DNA of 64,000 nucleotides from Marinobacter sp. S0848L. Its GTDB lineage: Bacteria > Pseudomonadota > Gammaproteobacteria > Pseudomonadales > Oleiphilaceae. The notes under the pieces are model-generated. The model saw only the letters and a list, made by a program, of their open reading frames with translations, was not told the origin of the DNA and did not search any database. Below are positions 10,365 through 24,057 of the stretch, in pieces. The stretch spans positions 434,001-498,000 of the forward strand of contig NZ_JALKAQ010000001.1 in assembly GCF_023016065.1 (NCBI RefSeq). The letters run 5' to 3'. Each line of letters begins with the position of its first letter. Position 1 is the first letter of the stretch. The position numbers and the translations under genes are program-made.

Positions 10365-10461
10365 GTTGCAAGTATTCGCAGATAGCCAAACCCAAAACGG
10401 CTATCTGCCGACAGACACCTGGCCTGTCTGGGAGCCAGAACAGATCACTGACTCCAATATC
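10338..10461 (-). ncRNA. candidate structured small RNA or operon leader, about 124 nt
   Basis: A promoter at 10468-10496 and a terminator at 10338-10364 bracket a gene-free stretch that folds end to end. Hairpin 1 is 10431-10455 (GGAGTCAG/CTGGCTCC, one wobble). Hairpin 2 is 10412-10430 (CAGACA/TGTCTG), abutting the first without a gap. Hairpin 3 is 10378-10408 (GCAGATAGCC/GGCTATCTGC, perfect). The terminator hairpin is last. In Pseudomonas a tRNA-Met gene occupies this slot; this sequence does not fold as a tRNA. It could be an independent small RNA or an attenuated leader of rimP-nusA-infB. No family recognised. Confidence 0.5.
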
Positions 10462-10467
10462 CGCGGA

Positions 10468-10496
10468 AGTATAGAGATACGAAGCGGATCGGTCAA
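10468..10496 (-). promoter_or_regulatory. sigma-70 promoter upstream of the rimP operon
   Basis: On the minus strand TTGACC (10491-10496) and TATACT (10468-10473) are separated by exactly 17 bp, which puts the transcription start near 10461. It is the best promoter match in the gap between tRNA-Leu and rimP. Confidence 0.75.
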
Positions 10497-10508
10497 GGAC
10501 TGACCAAA

Positions 10509-10541
10509 CAAAGACGGCCTGGATTAACCAAGCCGTCTTTG
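10509..10541 (-). terminator. terminator after tRNA-Leu
   Basis: CAAAGACGGC and GCCGTCTTTG form a 10-bp stem beginning eight bases beyond the tRNA 3' end; the minus strand continues TTTGTTTGG. It ends the tpiA-secG-tRNA transcript. Confidence 0.75.
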
Positions 10542-10549
10542 TTGAAAAT

Positions 10550-10634
10550 TGGTGCCCAGGGCCGGACTCGAACCGGCACAGCTCTCGCTACCACCCCCTC
10601 AAGATGGCGTGTCTACCAATTTCACCACCTGGGC
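10550..10634 (-). tRNA. leuU: tRNA-Leu (anticodon GAG)
   Basis: An 85-nt class II tRNA with encoded CCA. The acceptor stem is GCCCAGG/CCTGGGC, the D-arm contains AATTGGTAGAC, and the anticodon stem CCATC/GGTGG encloses TTGAGGG, giving anticodon GAG for CUC/CUU. A long variable arm and the T-arm GGTTCGAGTCC follow. It begins only 10 bp after secG, the standard gammaproteobacterial order. Confidence 0.97.
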
Positions 10635-10644
10635 AAAAACTTTA

Positions 10645-11007
10645 TCACTCGAGCTCCGGAAGCTCGTCTTCTTTCGTCTCGCTGCTTGCGCCTTCGTCCA
10701 GAGCCGGAACTTGCTCCGCAGAGGATTCCTGAACCATCGGAATACCGGCTTCGCCAGCCACTTCCGCGCGCTGCTTGGCGAAAATCGCCAACGAAAAACT
10801 GGTCACAAAAAACACAACCGCCATCAAGGTGGTTACACGGGTCAGAAAGCTGCCACTACCCTGACTACCAAAAACGGTCTGGGAAGCGCCGCCACCGAAC
10901 GCCGCGCCGGCATCCGCACCCTTGCCTTGCTGGATCAAGACGACACCAACCAGCGCCACGGCGATAACGACGTGAACAACAACTACCAGTGTTTCGATCC
11001 AATCCAT
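10645..11007 (-). CDS. secG: preprotein translocase subunit SecG
   Basis: A 120-residue inner-membrane protein that stimulates SecYEG-SecA protein export. Two membrane segments (about 5-25 and 55-77) flank the cytoplasmic loop with QQGKGADAGAAFGGGASQTVFG, the hallmark of SecG. A Glu/Ser/Ala-rich acidic tail after residue 85 makes it slightly longer than the E. coli protein. It follows tpiA by 24 bp and precedes tRNA-Leu. Confidence 0.96.
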   Translation of the reverse strand: MDWIETLVVVVHVVIAVALVGVVLIQQGKGADAGAAFGGGASQTVFGSQGSGSFLTRVTTLMAVVFFVTSFSLAIFAKQRAEVAGEAGIPMVQESSAEQVPALDEGASSETKEDELPELE

Positions 11008-11031
11008 ACAGACTCTCGTATTCGTTTCGAC

Positions 11032-11790
11032 TTAGTTACCCGCCGGGAAGGACCGGCAAATACTAATAAACTCGTCAGCCTTAAGGGAAGCTCCACCTAT
11101 AAGACCACCATCGATATCGGGCTCTAAAAACAGAGCGGCAGCATTATCCGCTTTTACACTGCCGCCGTAAAGTACCGATATCTCTTCTGCGGGTGCGCCC
11201 ATTGTTTTCAGGACGCATCGAATCTCCGCATGCATTGCCTGAGCATCTTCAGCCGTAGCTGTTTTGCCCGTACCTATGGCCCAAACCGGCTCATAAGCCA
11301 CTACAATTCCTTGCCACTGATCGCCCGCAACACCGGCCAGACCGTTTCTGACCTGCTCGGCAACCACACGCTCGGCTTCACCGGCTTCGCGCTGTTCTAG
11401 CGTTTCACCCACACAAAGCACTGCCGTCAAACCACTTTCGAGAACGCGCTCGACCTTGCGGGCCGCCACGGCATCGCTTTCACCAAACAGCTGACGACGC
11501 TCGGAATGCCCCACCAAAACGAAGCTGCAGCCCAGATCCTTGGCCATATCGGCGGATACTTCACCGGTATAGGCTCCAGACTGCCATTCACTAACATTCT
11601 GCACACCCAAGGCAAGCTTGCCATCGGACTGTTGCTGAACCAGAGGCACATAGAGCGCCGGGGGAATAACAACCACTTCAGCGGCGTCATCCAGCCCGAC
11701 CGCACGATCACAAATCACGCCGACCAGTTGCTGCACAAGGTCTTTCGACCCGTTCATCTTCCAGTTTCCGGCTACAATTTTACGGCGCAT
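11032..11790 (-). CDS. tpiA: triose-phosphate isomerase
   Basis: A 252-residue TIM-barrel enzyme interconverting glyceraldehyde-3-phosphate and dihydroxyacetone phosphate. Catalytic residues are in place: Lys11 in NWKMNG, His95 in VGHSERR and Glu167 in AYEPVWAIGTG, with phosphate-binding LYGGSV near the end. The ATG at 11790 is preferred over a TTG four codons upstream, since GAGAG precedes it by five bases and the family starts with MRRKIVAGNWK. Its position between glmM and secG is the Pseudomonas-type order. Confidence 0.97.
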   Translation of the reverse strand: MRRKIVAGNWKMNGSKDLVQQLVGVICDRAVGLDDAAEVVVIPPALYVPLVQQQSDGKLALGVQNVSEWQSGAYTGEVSADMAKDLGCSFVLVGHSERRQLFGESDAVAARKVERVLESGLTAVLCVGETLEQREAGEAERVVAEQVRNGLAGVAGDQWQGIVVAYEPVWAIGTGKTATAEDAQAMHAEIRCVLKTMGAPAEEISVLYGGSVKADNAAALFLEPDIDGGLIGGASLKADEFISICRSFPAGN

Positions 11791-11871
11791 ATGAACTCTC
11801 AAACGTCCCGAGCGTAAGCGAGGGCGAACTATACAGCAGAGATTTCATCTGCACAACCGCCCCGTTTTGAA

Positions 11872-13215
11872 TCAGGGGGTTGACTGCTCCACCACCTCTG
11901 CAAGGCTCTCAGCGACGCGAGCAATTTCGGCAGCATTTTTGCCTTCTGCCATCACCCGGATCAACGGTTCGGTACCCGATGCGCGCAGAAGAATCCGCCC
12001 GGAGCCACCAAGTGACTCTTCAGCCTCACGCATGGCCCTGACGATATCGTCCCGGCTCAGCGGGTCAAAGCGCTTAGCAACTTTCACATTGATCATAGTT
12101 TGCGGCAACTTGTTCATACCACTGCGCAGCTCAGACAATGTTTTTCCGGAGTTACCAATAGCCAAAAGCACCTGCAATGCCGATATCACGCCATCACCCG
12201 TGCCAATGCAGTCGCGAATGACCATATGCCCGGAGCCTTCGCCGCCAACCAACCAGTCGTTAGCCAGCAAACGCTCCATCACGTACCGGTCGCCGACCTT
12301 TGCCCGTTCGAACGGAATATCAAGTTCGTTCAGAGCCAGCTCGACACCCAGGTTGGTCATCAACGTACCAACAACACCGCCCTCGAGACGCCCCTCTGCA
12401 CGGCGTTGGGAAGCGAGAATATACAGCAACTCGTCACCATCGACTTCTGAGCCGTCCCGATCGACCATCAACACCCGGTCGCCATCGCCGTCAAAGGCGA
12501 TACCCAAATCGGCACCCGTCTCGGTAACGGTCTGCTTCAGGCTCTCTAAGTGCGTAGATCCGACGTTCAGGTTGATGTTCAAACCATCCGGCTCAGCGCC
12601 AATAACGGTCAGCTTGGCACCCAGTTCCCGGAACACTTTTGGCGCAACGTGATAAGTCGCCCCGTGGGCGCAATCCAACACGACATGCATACCGTCCAAG
12701 GTAAACTCGTTCGGAACCGTACTCTTGCAGAATTCAACATAGCGGCCTGGCGCATCATCGATCCGACTGACCTTACCCAGCTCTTTGGGCTCACACACTT
12801 CAATCGGCTTATCCAACCAGCGCTCGATCTCAGACTCGAGGGCGTCATCCAATTTGGTGCCCGCAGCAGAGAAGAACTTGATACCGTTGTCGTGGTGTGG
12901 GTTGTGGGATGCACTAATGACAATACCCGCAGAAGCCCGAAAAGTACGGGTGAGATAAGCGATGGCGGGTGTGGGCATGGGCCCCAGCAACCTCACATCT
13001 ACCCCGGCGGCCGAAAGCCCGGCTTCCAGCGCGGACTCAAACATATAGCCTGACAGGCGAGTATCTTTACCAATCAACACGCTGTTGCGCTGACCCGCCT
13101 TTTTGAATGCCTGACCGGCGGCCCAACCAAGATGCAACATAAACTCGGGGGTAATTGGCTGCTCCCCGACGCGACCGCGAATGCCGTCGGTACCAAAATA
13201 TTTACGCTGGGACAT
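11872..13215 (-). CDS. glmM: phosphoglucosamine mutase
   Basis: A 447-residue enzyme converting glucosamine-6-phosphate to glucosamine-1-phosphate for peptidoglycan and LPS precursors. The phosphorylated serine is Ser103 in [11 protein letters not shown], the Mg-binding loop DGDGDR is at 242-247, and the C-terminal phosphate loop is [12 protein letters not shown]. Its start overlaps the folP stop by one base (TAATG), so translation is coupled to folP. Confidence 0.97.
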   Translation of the reverse strand: MSQRKYFGTDGIRGRVGEQPITPEFMLHLGWAAGQAFKKAGQRNSVLIGKDTRLSGYMFESALEAGLSAAGVDVRLLGPMPTPAIAYLTRTFRASAGIVISASHNPHHDNGIKFFSAAGTKLDDALESEIERWLDKPIEVCEPKELGKVSRIDDAPGRYVEFCKSTVPNEFTLDGMHVVLDCAHGATYHVAPKVFRELGAKLTVIGAEPDGLNINLNVGSTHLESLKQTVTETGADLGIAFDGDGDRVLMVDRDGSEVDGDELLYILASQRRAEGRLEGGVVGTLMTNLGVELALNELDIPFERAKVGDRYVMERLLANDWLVGGEGSGHMVIRDCIGTGDGVISALQVLLAIGNSGKTLSELRSGMNKLPQTMINVKVAKRFDPLSRDDIVRAMREAEESLGGSGRILLRASGTEPLIRVMAEGKNAAEIARVAESLAEVVEQSTP

Positions 13216-14045
13216 TACTTTGCCTCCTTAACTGCCGTTACGACTTTGACGGCGTCCACAGTTTCCCTGACGTCATGCACTCGCAGAATGCTCGCGCCTT
13301 TCATGGCCGATATTGTCGCGGCTGCGAGGCTGGCAGACAACCTTTCATTCACATCGCGACCTGTGATGGCTCCGAGCATCGACTTTCGGGAGATACCAAT
13401 CAGTAGCGGATGCCCAAGCATATGCATTTGTTCCATGCCGGCTAGCAGCTGAACATTGTGCTCAACCGTCTTACCAAAACCGAACCCGGGATCAAGAATG
13501 ATATTTTCCGGTAACACGCCAGCCGCTTCGGCTACTCGCACCCGCTCCGTCAAAAACGAGCTGACTTCCCGACGCACGTTCCGGTAGAACGGCGAATCCT
13601 GCATGGTGTCCGGCTCACCCTGAATGTGCATCAGGCACACGGGCACGCCCGCCTCAGCAACCACTTCTGGCGCACCGTCTCGTTGAAGCGCCCGGACATC
13701 ATTAATCAAGCCAGCTCCAACCTTTACGGTTTCCGCCATGACCACCGGATTGCTGGTATCGACAGACACCACCACATCCAGCTCTCGCGCAATCGCCTCA
13801 ACAACCGGGCACACCCGGTCCAACTCTTGCTGCGTAGAAACCGGAGCGGCTCCCGGGCGGGTTGATTCACCCCCAACGTCCACAAAAGTGGCGCCATCAG
13901 CCACCATTTGCTTTGCTCGAAGCACTGCAGCGTCCACATTATTGAATTGACCACCATCCGAAAACGAGTCGGGGGTGACGTTCAAAATACCCATAACATG
14001 GCATTCCGACAGATTCAGCTGGCGGCCGGCAAAATTAACGTTCAT
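13215..14045 (-). CDS. folP: dihydropteroate synthase
   Basis: A 276-residue TIM-barrel enzyme that joins p-aminobenzoate to the pterin pyrophosphate in folate synthesis, the sulfonamide target. Both signatures are present: [15 protein letters not shown] at 18-32 and [12 protein letters not shown] about 25 residues later; DPGFGFGK is the third conserved loop. It follows ftsH but is separated from it by a strong terminator at 14080-14110, so folP-glmM-tpiA must have its own promoter or rely on read-through. Confidence 0.97.
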   Translation of the reverse strand: MNVNFAGRQLNLSECHVMGILNVTPDSFSDGGQFNNVDAAVLRAKQMVADGATFVDVGGESTRPGAAPVSTQQELDRVCPVVEAIARELDVVVSVDTSNPVVMAETVKVGAGLINDVRALQRDGAPEVVAEAGVPVCLMHIQGEPDTMQDSPFYRNVRREVSSFLTERVRVAEAAGVLPENIILDPGFGFGKTVEHNVQLLAGMEQMHMLGHPLLIGISRKSMLGAITGRDVNERLSASLAAATISAMKGASILRVHDVRETVDAVKVVTAVKEAK

Positions 14046-14079
14046 AGCACAGAGTCCGGTTAGATCTTTAGTGAATACA

Positions 14080-14110
14080 AAAACAAACGCCGCCCAATCA
14101 ATGGGCGGCG
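14080..14110 (-). terminator. terminator between ftsH and folP
   Basis: CGCCGCCCA at 14089-14097 pairs with TGGGCGGCG at 14102-14110; on the minus strand the stem is followed by TTTGTTTTTG. It lies 30 bp past the ftsH stop. Confidence 0.85.
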
Positions 14111-14139
14111 TCGGATAACACTCAGAGCTTTAGCGAGAT

Positions 14140-16074
14140 TCAGTGCTCGCCAGCCGGGCGCCCTACTCCGGGCTGACCGCTGTCGCCCGACTCTTTGGGC
14201 TCAGCTGCCGGCTCGGCACTTTCAGGCGTTCCACCCGCAGAAGGGCCGCTATCACCCCAGTTTTTCGGGGGACGAGGCTCACGACCTTCCATGATGTCAT
14301 CAATCTGGAAACGATCGATGGTCTCATACTTCATCAATGCATGAGCCATCATATCGAGCTTGTCGCGGTTTTCGACCAGAATCTGCTTGGCCGTCTCGTA
14401 GCAGGTATCCACGATGTTGCGCACTTCCTCGTCGATACGCTGCGCCGTCTCGGGCGAATACACTGTGTGCGACTGTCCAGCGGAACGACCCAGGAAAGGC
14501 TCTTCACTGTCTGTGTCGTATTGCAACGGCCCCAACTTATCGGACAACCCCCAGCGGGTAACCATGTTGCGCGCCAGACTGGTCGCACGCTCGATGTCGT
14601 TCGATGCACCGGTGGTGACACCATCAACACCCAATGTGAGCTCTTCGGCGATGCGACCACCAAACAAGCTGCAGATCGAGCTGATCAGATAGCGTTTGGA
14701 ATGGCTGTACTTGTCCTCTTCGGGCAGGAACATCGTCACACCCAAGGCGCGGCCACGAGGAATGATACTCACCTTGTAGACCGGATCGTGCTCCGGCACC
14801 AAACGCCCCACAATCGCATGCCCTGCTTCGTGGTAAGCCGTATTCAGCTTCTCTTTCTCGTTCATCACCATGGACTTGCGCTCGGCGCCCATCATGATTT
14901 TGTCTTTCGCCAGCTCCAACTCTTCCATGGACACCAGACGCAGGTTACGGCGAGCCGCAAACAAGGCAGCTTCGTTTACCAGGTTGGCCAAATCGGCACC
15001 AGAGAATCCGGGTGTTCCGCGCGCGATCACAGCCGGGTCGATGCCGTCCGCCAGTGGCACTTTTTTCATGTGCACTTTCAGAATCTGCTCGCGCCCTTTG
15101 ATGTCGGGCAAGCTAACAACCACCTGCCGGTCGAATCGACCCGGGCGCAGCAGCGCCGGATCCAGCACGTCCGGACGGTTGGTCGCGGCAATCACGATAA
15201 CGCCTTCGTTACCTTCAAAGCCGTCCATCTCAACCAGCAACTGGTTCAGAGTCTGCTCACGCTCATCGTGACCCCCACCCATGCCAGCGCCACGATGGCG
15301 ACCAACGGCATCAATCTCATCGATGAAAATAATGCAGGGGCTCTGCTTCTTGGCCTGCTCGAACATGTCACGAACACGCGAAGCACCCACACCTACAAAC
15401 ATCTCAACGAAGTCCGAACCGGAAATCGAGAAGAAAGGAACCTTCGCCTCACCCGCAATGGCTTTAGCCAGCAGCGTTTTACCTGTACCCGGAGGGCCAA
15501 CCATCAGAACGCCCTTGGGAATACGGCCACCCAAACGCTGGAATTTGCTCGGATCACGCAGGAAGTCGACCAGCTCTTTCACGTCTTCTTTGGCCTCTTC
15601 AACACCGGCCACATCACCAAAAGTCGTTTTGATCTGATCTTCACTGAGCAGTCGCGCCTTACTCTTACCAAAAGACATGGGCCCTTTGCCGCCGCCACCG
15701 CCTTGCATCTGGCGCATGAAGAACATAAACAACGCAATGATGATCAGAATCGGGAAAGCGGCAACCAACAATTGAGTCCACAGACTCTGCCGTTCAGGTT
15801 CTTTACCGATCACCTCAACTTGATTGGCAAGCAGATCGTCCATCAGCTTGTTGTCTGGCACTTGAGGGCGAACAGTCTGAAACTGAGAGCCATCTCCTCG
15901 TATGCCTTGAATTTCCAGCCCGTCGACCGTCACCTGACGAACCTGCCCTTGCTGGACCATTTCGACAAACTGGGAATAATTAACTTGTTGCCCGCTGGTG
16001 GTGGGCGTGAAATTCTGGAACACCATCAGCAGCACAGCGGCTATTACTAGCCAGAGAACTAAATTTTTTGCCAT
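14140..16074 (-). CDS. ftsH: ATP-dependent zinc metalloprotease FtsH
   Basis: A 644-residue membrane AAA+ protease that degrades LpxC, sigma-32 and unassembled membrane proteins. Membrane helices lie at about 5-20 and 100-120 around a periplasmic loop. Walker A GPPGTGKT is at 193-200, Walker B IIFIDEID at 248-255, the second region of homology ends near RPGRFDR (310-316), and the zinc site HEAGH is at 415-419. The ATG at 16074 gives the family start MAKNL; a TTG three codons upstream lacks support. In most relatives rlmE precedes ftsH; here it is absent. Confidence 0.98.
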   Translation of the reverse strand: MAKNLVLWLVIAAVLLMVFQNFTPTTSGQQVNYSQFVEMVQQGQVRQVTVDGLEIQGIRGDGSQFQTVRPQVPDNKLMDDLLANQVEVIGKEPERQSLWTQLLVAAFPILIIIALFMFFMRQMQGGGGGKGPMSFGKSKARLLSEDQIKTTFGDVAGVEEAKEDVKELVDFLRDPSKFQRLGGRIPKGVLMVGPPGTGKTLLAKAIAGEAKVPFFSISGSDFVEMFVGVGASRVRDMFEQAKKQSPCIIFIDEIDAVGRHRGAGMGGGHDEREQTLNQLLVEMDGFEGNEGVIVIAATNRPDVLDPALLRPGRFDRQVVVSLPDIKGREQILKVHMKKVPLADGIDPAVIARGTPGFSGADLANLVNEAALFAARRNLRLVSMEELELAKDKIMMGAERKSMVMNEKEKLNTAYHEAGHAIVGRLVPEHDPVYKVSIIPRGRALGVTMFLPEEDKYSHSKRYLISSICSLFGGRIAEELTLGVDGVTTGASNDIERATSLARNMVTRWGLSDKLGPLQYDTDSEEPFLGRSAGQSHTVYSPETAQRIDEEVRNIVDTCYETAKQILVENRDKLDMMAHALMKYETIDRFQIDDIMEGREPRPPKNWGDSGPSAGGTPESAEPAAEPKESGDSGQPGVGRPAGEH

Positions 16075-16238
16075 ATCGTTCAAGGATCATCACCTGTGAA
16101 TTGCAGAGCCGCGGCCTTGCCGCTCACCCTTTTCGAACACCTTACACCAAATGTACGCTCGTAAACCAGAAGTGGCCTATCCGTAAAAGACACAGATTCC
16201 GGGAAAACGTTCCCCGCCACCAAATCTACAAACCACAC

Positions 16239-16254
16239 CTGTAAGTGATTACAG
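16239..16254. promoter_or_regulatory. palindrome in the ftsH-yhbY divergent promoter region
   Basis: CTGTAA-GTGA-TTACAG is a perfect 6-bp dyad. It also fits the loose LexA frame CTGT-N8-ACAG, but that frame is expected about once by chance in 64 kb. The 285-bp gap also contains a TATACT -10-like hexamer near 16295 on the plus strand that could serve yhbY. No other element is seen there. Confidence 0.3.
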
Positions 16255-16359
16255 CCATTTGTAGCGGGCCTCTATCTGTTACAATCGCTCCATTATACTT
16301 CGTTGTCAGCATTTAAGCCGCTGACCTTTTGTTAATAGCATTGATAAAGAGATTACATC

Positions 16360-16668
16360 ATGAGCTTGTCATCGGAACAGCGCCGGGAATACCGGGCCAT
16401 TGCCCACAACCTGAAGCCCATCATCATCGTCGGCGACAAAGGCCTGTCCGAAGGACTTCAAGACGAACTGGACCGCGCCCTGAATGATCACGAACTGATC
16501 AAAATCAAAGTGGCCAGCCAGGATCGCGAAGCCCGTCAGGAAGCCATCGAAGCACTGTGCAAGAGCGCGAAGGCCGAACTGGTACAAACCATCGGCAAGA
16601 TTGCCGTGATTCTGCGCCGGTCAAAGAAACCCAACCCGAAGCTTTCGAACCTGCTCAGAAACAAATAA
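16360..16668 (+). CDS. yhbY: ribosome assembly RNA-binding protein YhbY
   Basis: A 102-residue CRS1-YhbY (CRM) domain protein associated with pre-50S particles. It matches the family in full: QRREYRAIAHNLKPIIIVGDKGLSEGL with the GxxG-type loop VGDKGL, then DHELIKIKV, and a basic C-terminus (RRSKKPNPK) for RNA binding. It is transcribed divergently from ftsH and converges on greA, with a shared terminator between the stops. Confidence 0.95.
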   Translation: MSLSSEQRREYRAIAHNLKPIIIVGDKGLSEGLQDELDRALNDHELIKIKVASQDREARQEAIEALCKSAKAELVQTIGKIAVILRRSKKPNPKLSNLLRNK

Positions 16669-16680
16669 GTTTTGAGCAAT

Positions 16681-16720
16681 AAAAAAGCCGGCCCGAGGTT
16701 ACCTCCGGCCGGCTTTTCTT
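16681..16720. terminator. bidirectional terminator between yhbY and greA
   Basis: AAGCCGGCC pairs with GGCCGGCTT, extended by GAGG/CTC inside, and is flanked by A6 on the left and TTTTCTTT on the right. It serves yhbY on the plus strand and greA on the minus strand. Confidence 0.88.
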
Positions 16721-16733
16721 TGCCTGCAGTAGC

Positions 16734-17216
16734 TTAGATGTACTGCACCTCGGCAATTTCGTACTCAACGGTACCGGACGGAATGCGGATAGCCACCACA
16801 TCACCCTCACTTTTACCGATCAACGCCCGCGCAATTGGCGAAGATACCGAAAGCTTGCCCGCCTTGATGTCAGCTTCGTCTTCGCCAACAATCTGGTAGG
16901 TCACTTCTTCATCGGTATCCATGTTCACCAACTCGACGGTGGTGCCGAAAATGACCTTGCCGGTATTTTCCATTGCCGTCACGTCGATGACCTGAGCTAC
17001 CGAAAGCTTGCCTTCAATTTCCTGAATGCGCCCTTCGATGAAGCTTTGCTGCTCACGCGCAGCGTGGTATTCAGCGTTTTCTTTCAAATCGCCGTGTTCA
17101 CGAGCATCAGAAATAGCCTGAATAACCCGCGGACGATCTTCGGATTTCAATTTTTTCAGCTCCTCACGCAAGCGGGCCTCGCCCAGCTTGGTCATAGGAA
17201 CTCTATCAGTAGACAT
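16734..17216 (-). CDS. greA: transcript cleavage factor GreA
   Basis: A 160-residue factor that rescues backtracked RNA polymerase by inserting a coiled coil into the secondary channel. The acidic tip [16 protein letters not shown] holds the conserved Asp and Glu, and the C-terminal FKBP-like domain ends with the [13 protein letters not shown] pattern. The ATG at 17216 gives the family start [12 protein letters not shown]; further upstream codons lie inside carB. It begins four bases after the carB stop, so carA-carB-greA form one operon. Confidence 0.97.
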   Translation of the reverse strand: MSTDRVPMTKLGEARLREELKKLKSEDRPRVIQAISDAREHGDLKENAEYHAAREQQSFIEGRIQEIEGKLSVAQVIDVTAMENTGKVIFGTTVELVNMDTDEEVTYQIVGEDEADIKAGKLSVSSPIARALIGKSEGDVVAIRIPSGTVEYEIAEVQYI

Positions 17217-17220
17217 ATCG

Positions 17221-20439
<3,219 letters not shown>

Positions 20440-20519
20440 GTCTTGGTAAACCTGTCAGCAACTTTTGAATTCTTGCAGCGCAGAACGCAGCGCCTGTCGT
20501 TATCCGTGGTGATCCGGCG

Positions 20520-21650
20520 TTAGGCGGATCGTGCTTCCATCAACTGGATAAACTCGTCAAACAGGGGCGCTACATCACCGGGACCGGGGCTGGCTTCAGG
20601 GTGACCCTGGAAGCTGTAGGCCGCTTTATCGGTCAAACGGAGTCCCTGCAACGTGCCGTCAAACAATGACTTATGGGTTGCCTGGATGTTGTCAGGCAAG
20701 GTGGATGCATCTACCGCAAAGCCGTGGTTCTGACTGGTGATCATGACGACACCGCTTTGCATGTCTTGCACCGGATGGTTCGCACCGTGGTGGCCATGGT
20801 TCATTTTCATGGATTTGGCTCCACTGGCCAGTGCCAGCAGCTGGTGCCCGAGACAGATTCCGAAAACCGGAATGTCGGTTTCCAACACTTCTTTGATTGC
20901 GTTGATGGCGTAATCACACGGCTCCGGGTCGCCAGGGCCGTTAGACAGGAAGATGCCGTCGGGGTTCATGGCCAGTACTTCGGAGGCCGGGGTTTGGGCC
21001 GGTACAACGGTAATATCGCAGCCGCGGGAAGCGAGCATGCGCAGGATGTTGTACTTTACGCCGTAGTCCCAAGCGACCACTTTGAATTTGGCATCAGTCT
21101 GCTCACCGTAACCCGTTGCCAGATCCCATTCGGATTGTTTCCACTGGTAGGGCTTTTCGCAGGTAACTTCTTTAGCCAGATCCATGCCTTTGAGGCCGGG
21201 GAAGGCTTTTGCGAGCTCGAGTGCGCGTTCGGCCGTGGCATTCTCACCGGCAAGGATAGCGCCGTTCTGGGAACCTTTGTCCCGGAGGATGCGGGTCAGG
21301 CGGCGAGTATCGATGTCAGCGATGCCTACGATGTTGTTGCTTCGCAGGTAGTCTTCGAGGCTACCCTGACTGCGCCAGCTGCTGGCGATCAGCGGTAGAT
21401 CACGAATGATCAGGCCTGCGGCGTGTACGCGGTCGGATTCCACGTCTTCTTCGTTAACGCCGGTGTTGCCGATGTGGGGATACGTCAAGGTGACGATTTG
21501 GCGCGAGTATGACGGGTCGGTCAGGATTTCCTGGTAGCCGGTCATCGCGGTATTGAATACCACTTCGCCGCTGGTTTCTCCGTCTGCGCCAATGGCGGTG
21601 CCGTAAAACAGGCTTCCGTCTGCGAGTGCAAGGATTGCTGGTGTACTCAA
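20520..21650 (-). CDS. carA: carbamoyl-phosphate synthase small subunit
   Basis: A 376-residue glutaminase subunit of carbamoyl-phosphate synthase. The class I amidotransferase domain has the catalytic Cys266 in FGICLGHQ, with His350 and Glu352 in [10 protein letters not shown]; the N-terminal half is the CPSase-specific domain ([17 protein letters not shown] at 37-53). I choose the TTG at 21650 because GAGGA lies eight bases upstream and the protein then begins [12 protein letters not shown]. An ATG five codons upstream has no ribosome-binding site. The leader contains an attenuator and a U-tract start. Confidence 0.96.
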   Translation of the reverse strand: MSTPAILALADGSLFYGTAIGADGETSGEVVFNTAMTGYQEILTDPSYSRQIVTLTYPHIGNTGVNEEDVESDRVHAAGLIIRDLPLIASSWRSQGSLEDYLRSNNIVGIADIDTRRLTRILRDKGSQNGAILAGENATAERALELAKAFPGLKGMDLAKEVTCEKPYQWKQSEWDLATGYGEQTDAKFKVVAWDYGVKYNILRMLASRGCDITVVPAQTPASEVLAMNPDGIFLSNGPGDPEPCDYAINAIKEVLETDIPVFGICLGHQLLALASGAKSMKMNHGHHGANHPVQDMQSGVVMITSQNHGFAVDASTLPDNIQATHKSLFDGTLQGLRLTDKAAYSFQGHPEASPGPGDVAPLFDEFIQLMEARSA

Positions 21651-21716
21651 GGCTTGTATCCTCATCGAGTGGCGTAAGTTCGTCACGAACAGGAACGCAA
21701 GCGCAAAGTCAGGTTG

Positions 21717-21756
21717 CAAAAAAGCGAGACTGAGTGGTGGCCCGGTCCCGCTTTTC
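21717..21756 (-). terminator. attenuator in the carA leader
   Basis: On the minus strand AGCGGGAC pairs with GTCTCGCT (one wobble) and is followed directly by TTTTTT. It lies about 40-75 nt downstream of the predicted carA transcription start and about 67 bp before the start codon, so it can end transcription before carA. Confidence 0.7.
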
Positions 21757-21799
21757 TAGAAACTTTTCAAAGGTACGCTTGGTGCAAAAAAATCGACTT

Positions 21800-21828
21800 A
21801 TTCTACGAATTTTGTCGCTTTTTGTCCA
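21800..21828 (-). promoter_or_regulatory. carA promoter with a U-tract initial transcribed region
   Basis: Minus-strand TGGACA (21823-21828) and TAGAAT (21800-21805) are 17 bp apart. Six to seven bases after the -10 the RNA would start with GATTTTTTTG (21794 downwards), a G-A-U7-G start. E. coli codBA and upp begin with the same kind of sequence and are controlled by UTP through reiterative transcription. Confidence 0.7.
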
Positions 21829-21881
21829 TCGCGAATTATGGCTTGGCTTGATATAGGCAAACTTCAACTCCAACAAACTCA

Positions 21882-22011
21882 AACTCCGGCAGCGGCTTGC
21901 ACGCTTGCCTTCCGGAAACCGCTACAAGCACATCCCTGTGCGCTTCTCTTCGGCCATCCATGGCCTACGACATTTCCGGAAGGCAAGCGTGCAATCCACC
22001 GCCTCCGAGTT
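21882..22011. repeat. long palindromic element, copy B (conserved core, private arms)
   Basis: Perfect 22-bp inverted arms at 21897-21918 and 21973-21994 extend imperfectly to 21882 and 22011. The spacer (21919-21972) is exactly 54 nt and contains the dyads GCACA/TGTGC and GGCCA/TGGCC. It is 42 of 54 identical to the reverse complement of the spacer at 1353-1406, whereas the arms are unrelated to those of that copy. It begins 23 bp beyond the dapB stop and is the only strong secondary structure between dapB and the carA promoter. Confidence 0.85.
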
Positions 22012-22034
22012 AGCCTGCCAAATCTACCGAAGAA

Positions 22035-23980
<1,946 letters not shown>

Positions 23981-24005
23981 GCTTAAAATCCTGTTGCTAT
24001 AACGC

Positions 24006-24035
24006 GGAAAACGCGGACATCAGCCCGCGCTTTCC
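24006..24035 (-). other. dnaK-dnaJ intergenic hairpin
   Basis: GGAAAACGCGG and CCGCGCTTTCC form an 11-bp stem with one wobble and an 8-base loop in the 77-bp gap. There is no T-run, so it more likely stabilises or processes the mRNA than terminates it; this could help keep DnaJ below DnaK levels (inference). Confidence 0.6.
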
Positions 24036-24057
24036 AACTACCTGATGTACTTAGGAT

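Noticed and set aside
10338..10461. Degenerate tRNA-Met
   Set aside because: The position suggested it, but no acceptor stem, T-arm or CAU anticodon loop can be found; the folding is a row of simple hairpins.
14143..16050. 635-codon open frame on the plus strand across ftsH
   Set aside because: It is the exact antisense of a complete, highly conserved ftsH, has no ribosome-binding site, and its residue composition (many Arg, His, Thr) is typical of antisense of GC-rich codons.
16075..16200. Sigma-32 promoter for ftsH
   Set aside because: A CTTGAA is present only next to the start codon and no CCCCAT-type -10 lies at the right distance.
16239..16254. LexA box controlling yhbY or ftsH
   Set aside because: The frame CTGT-N8-ACAG is met, but about one such match is expected by chance in this length, the centre is not AT-rich as in the recN boxes, and neither gene is a known SOS member.
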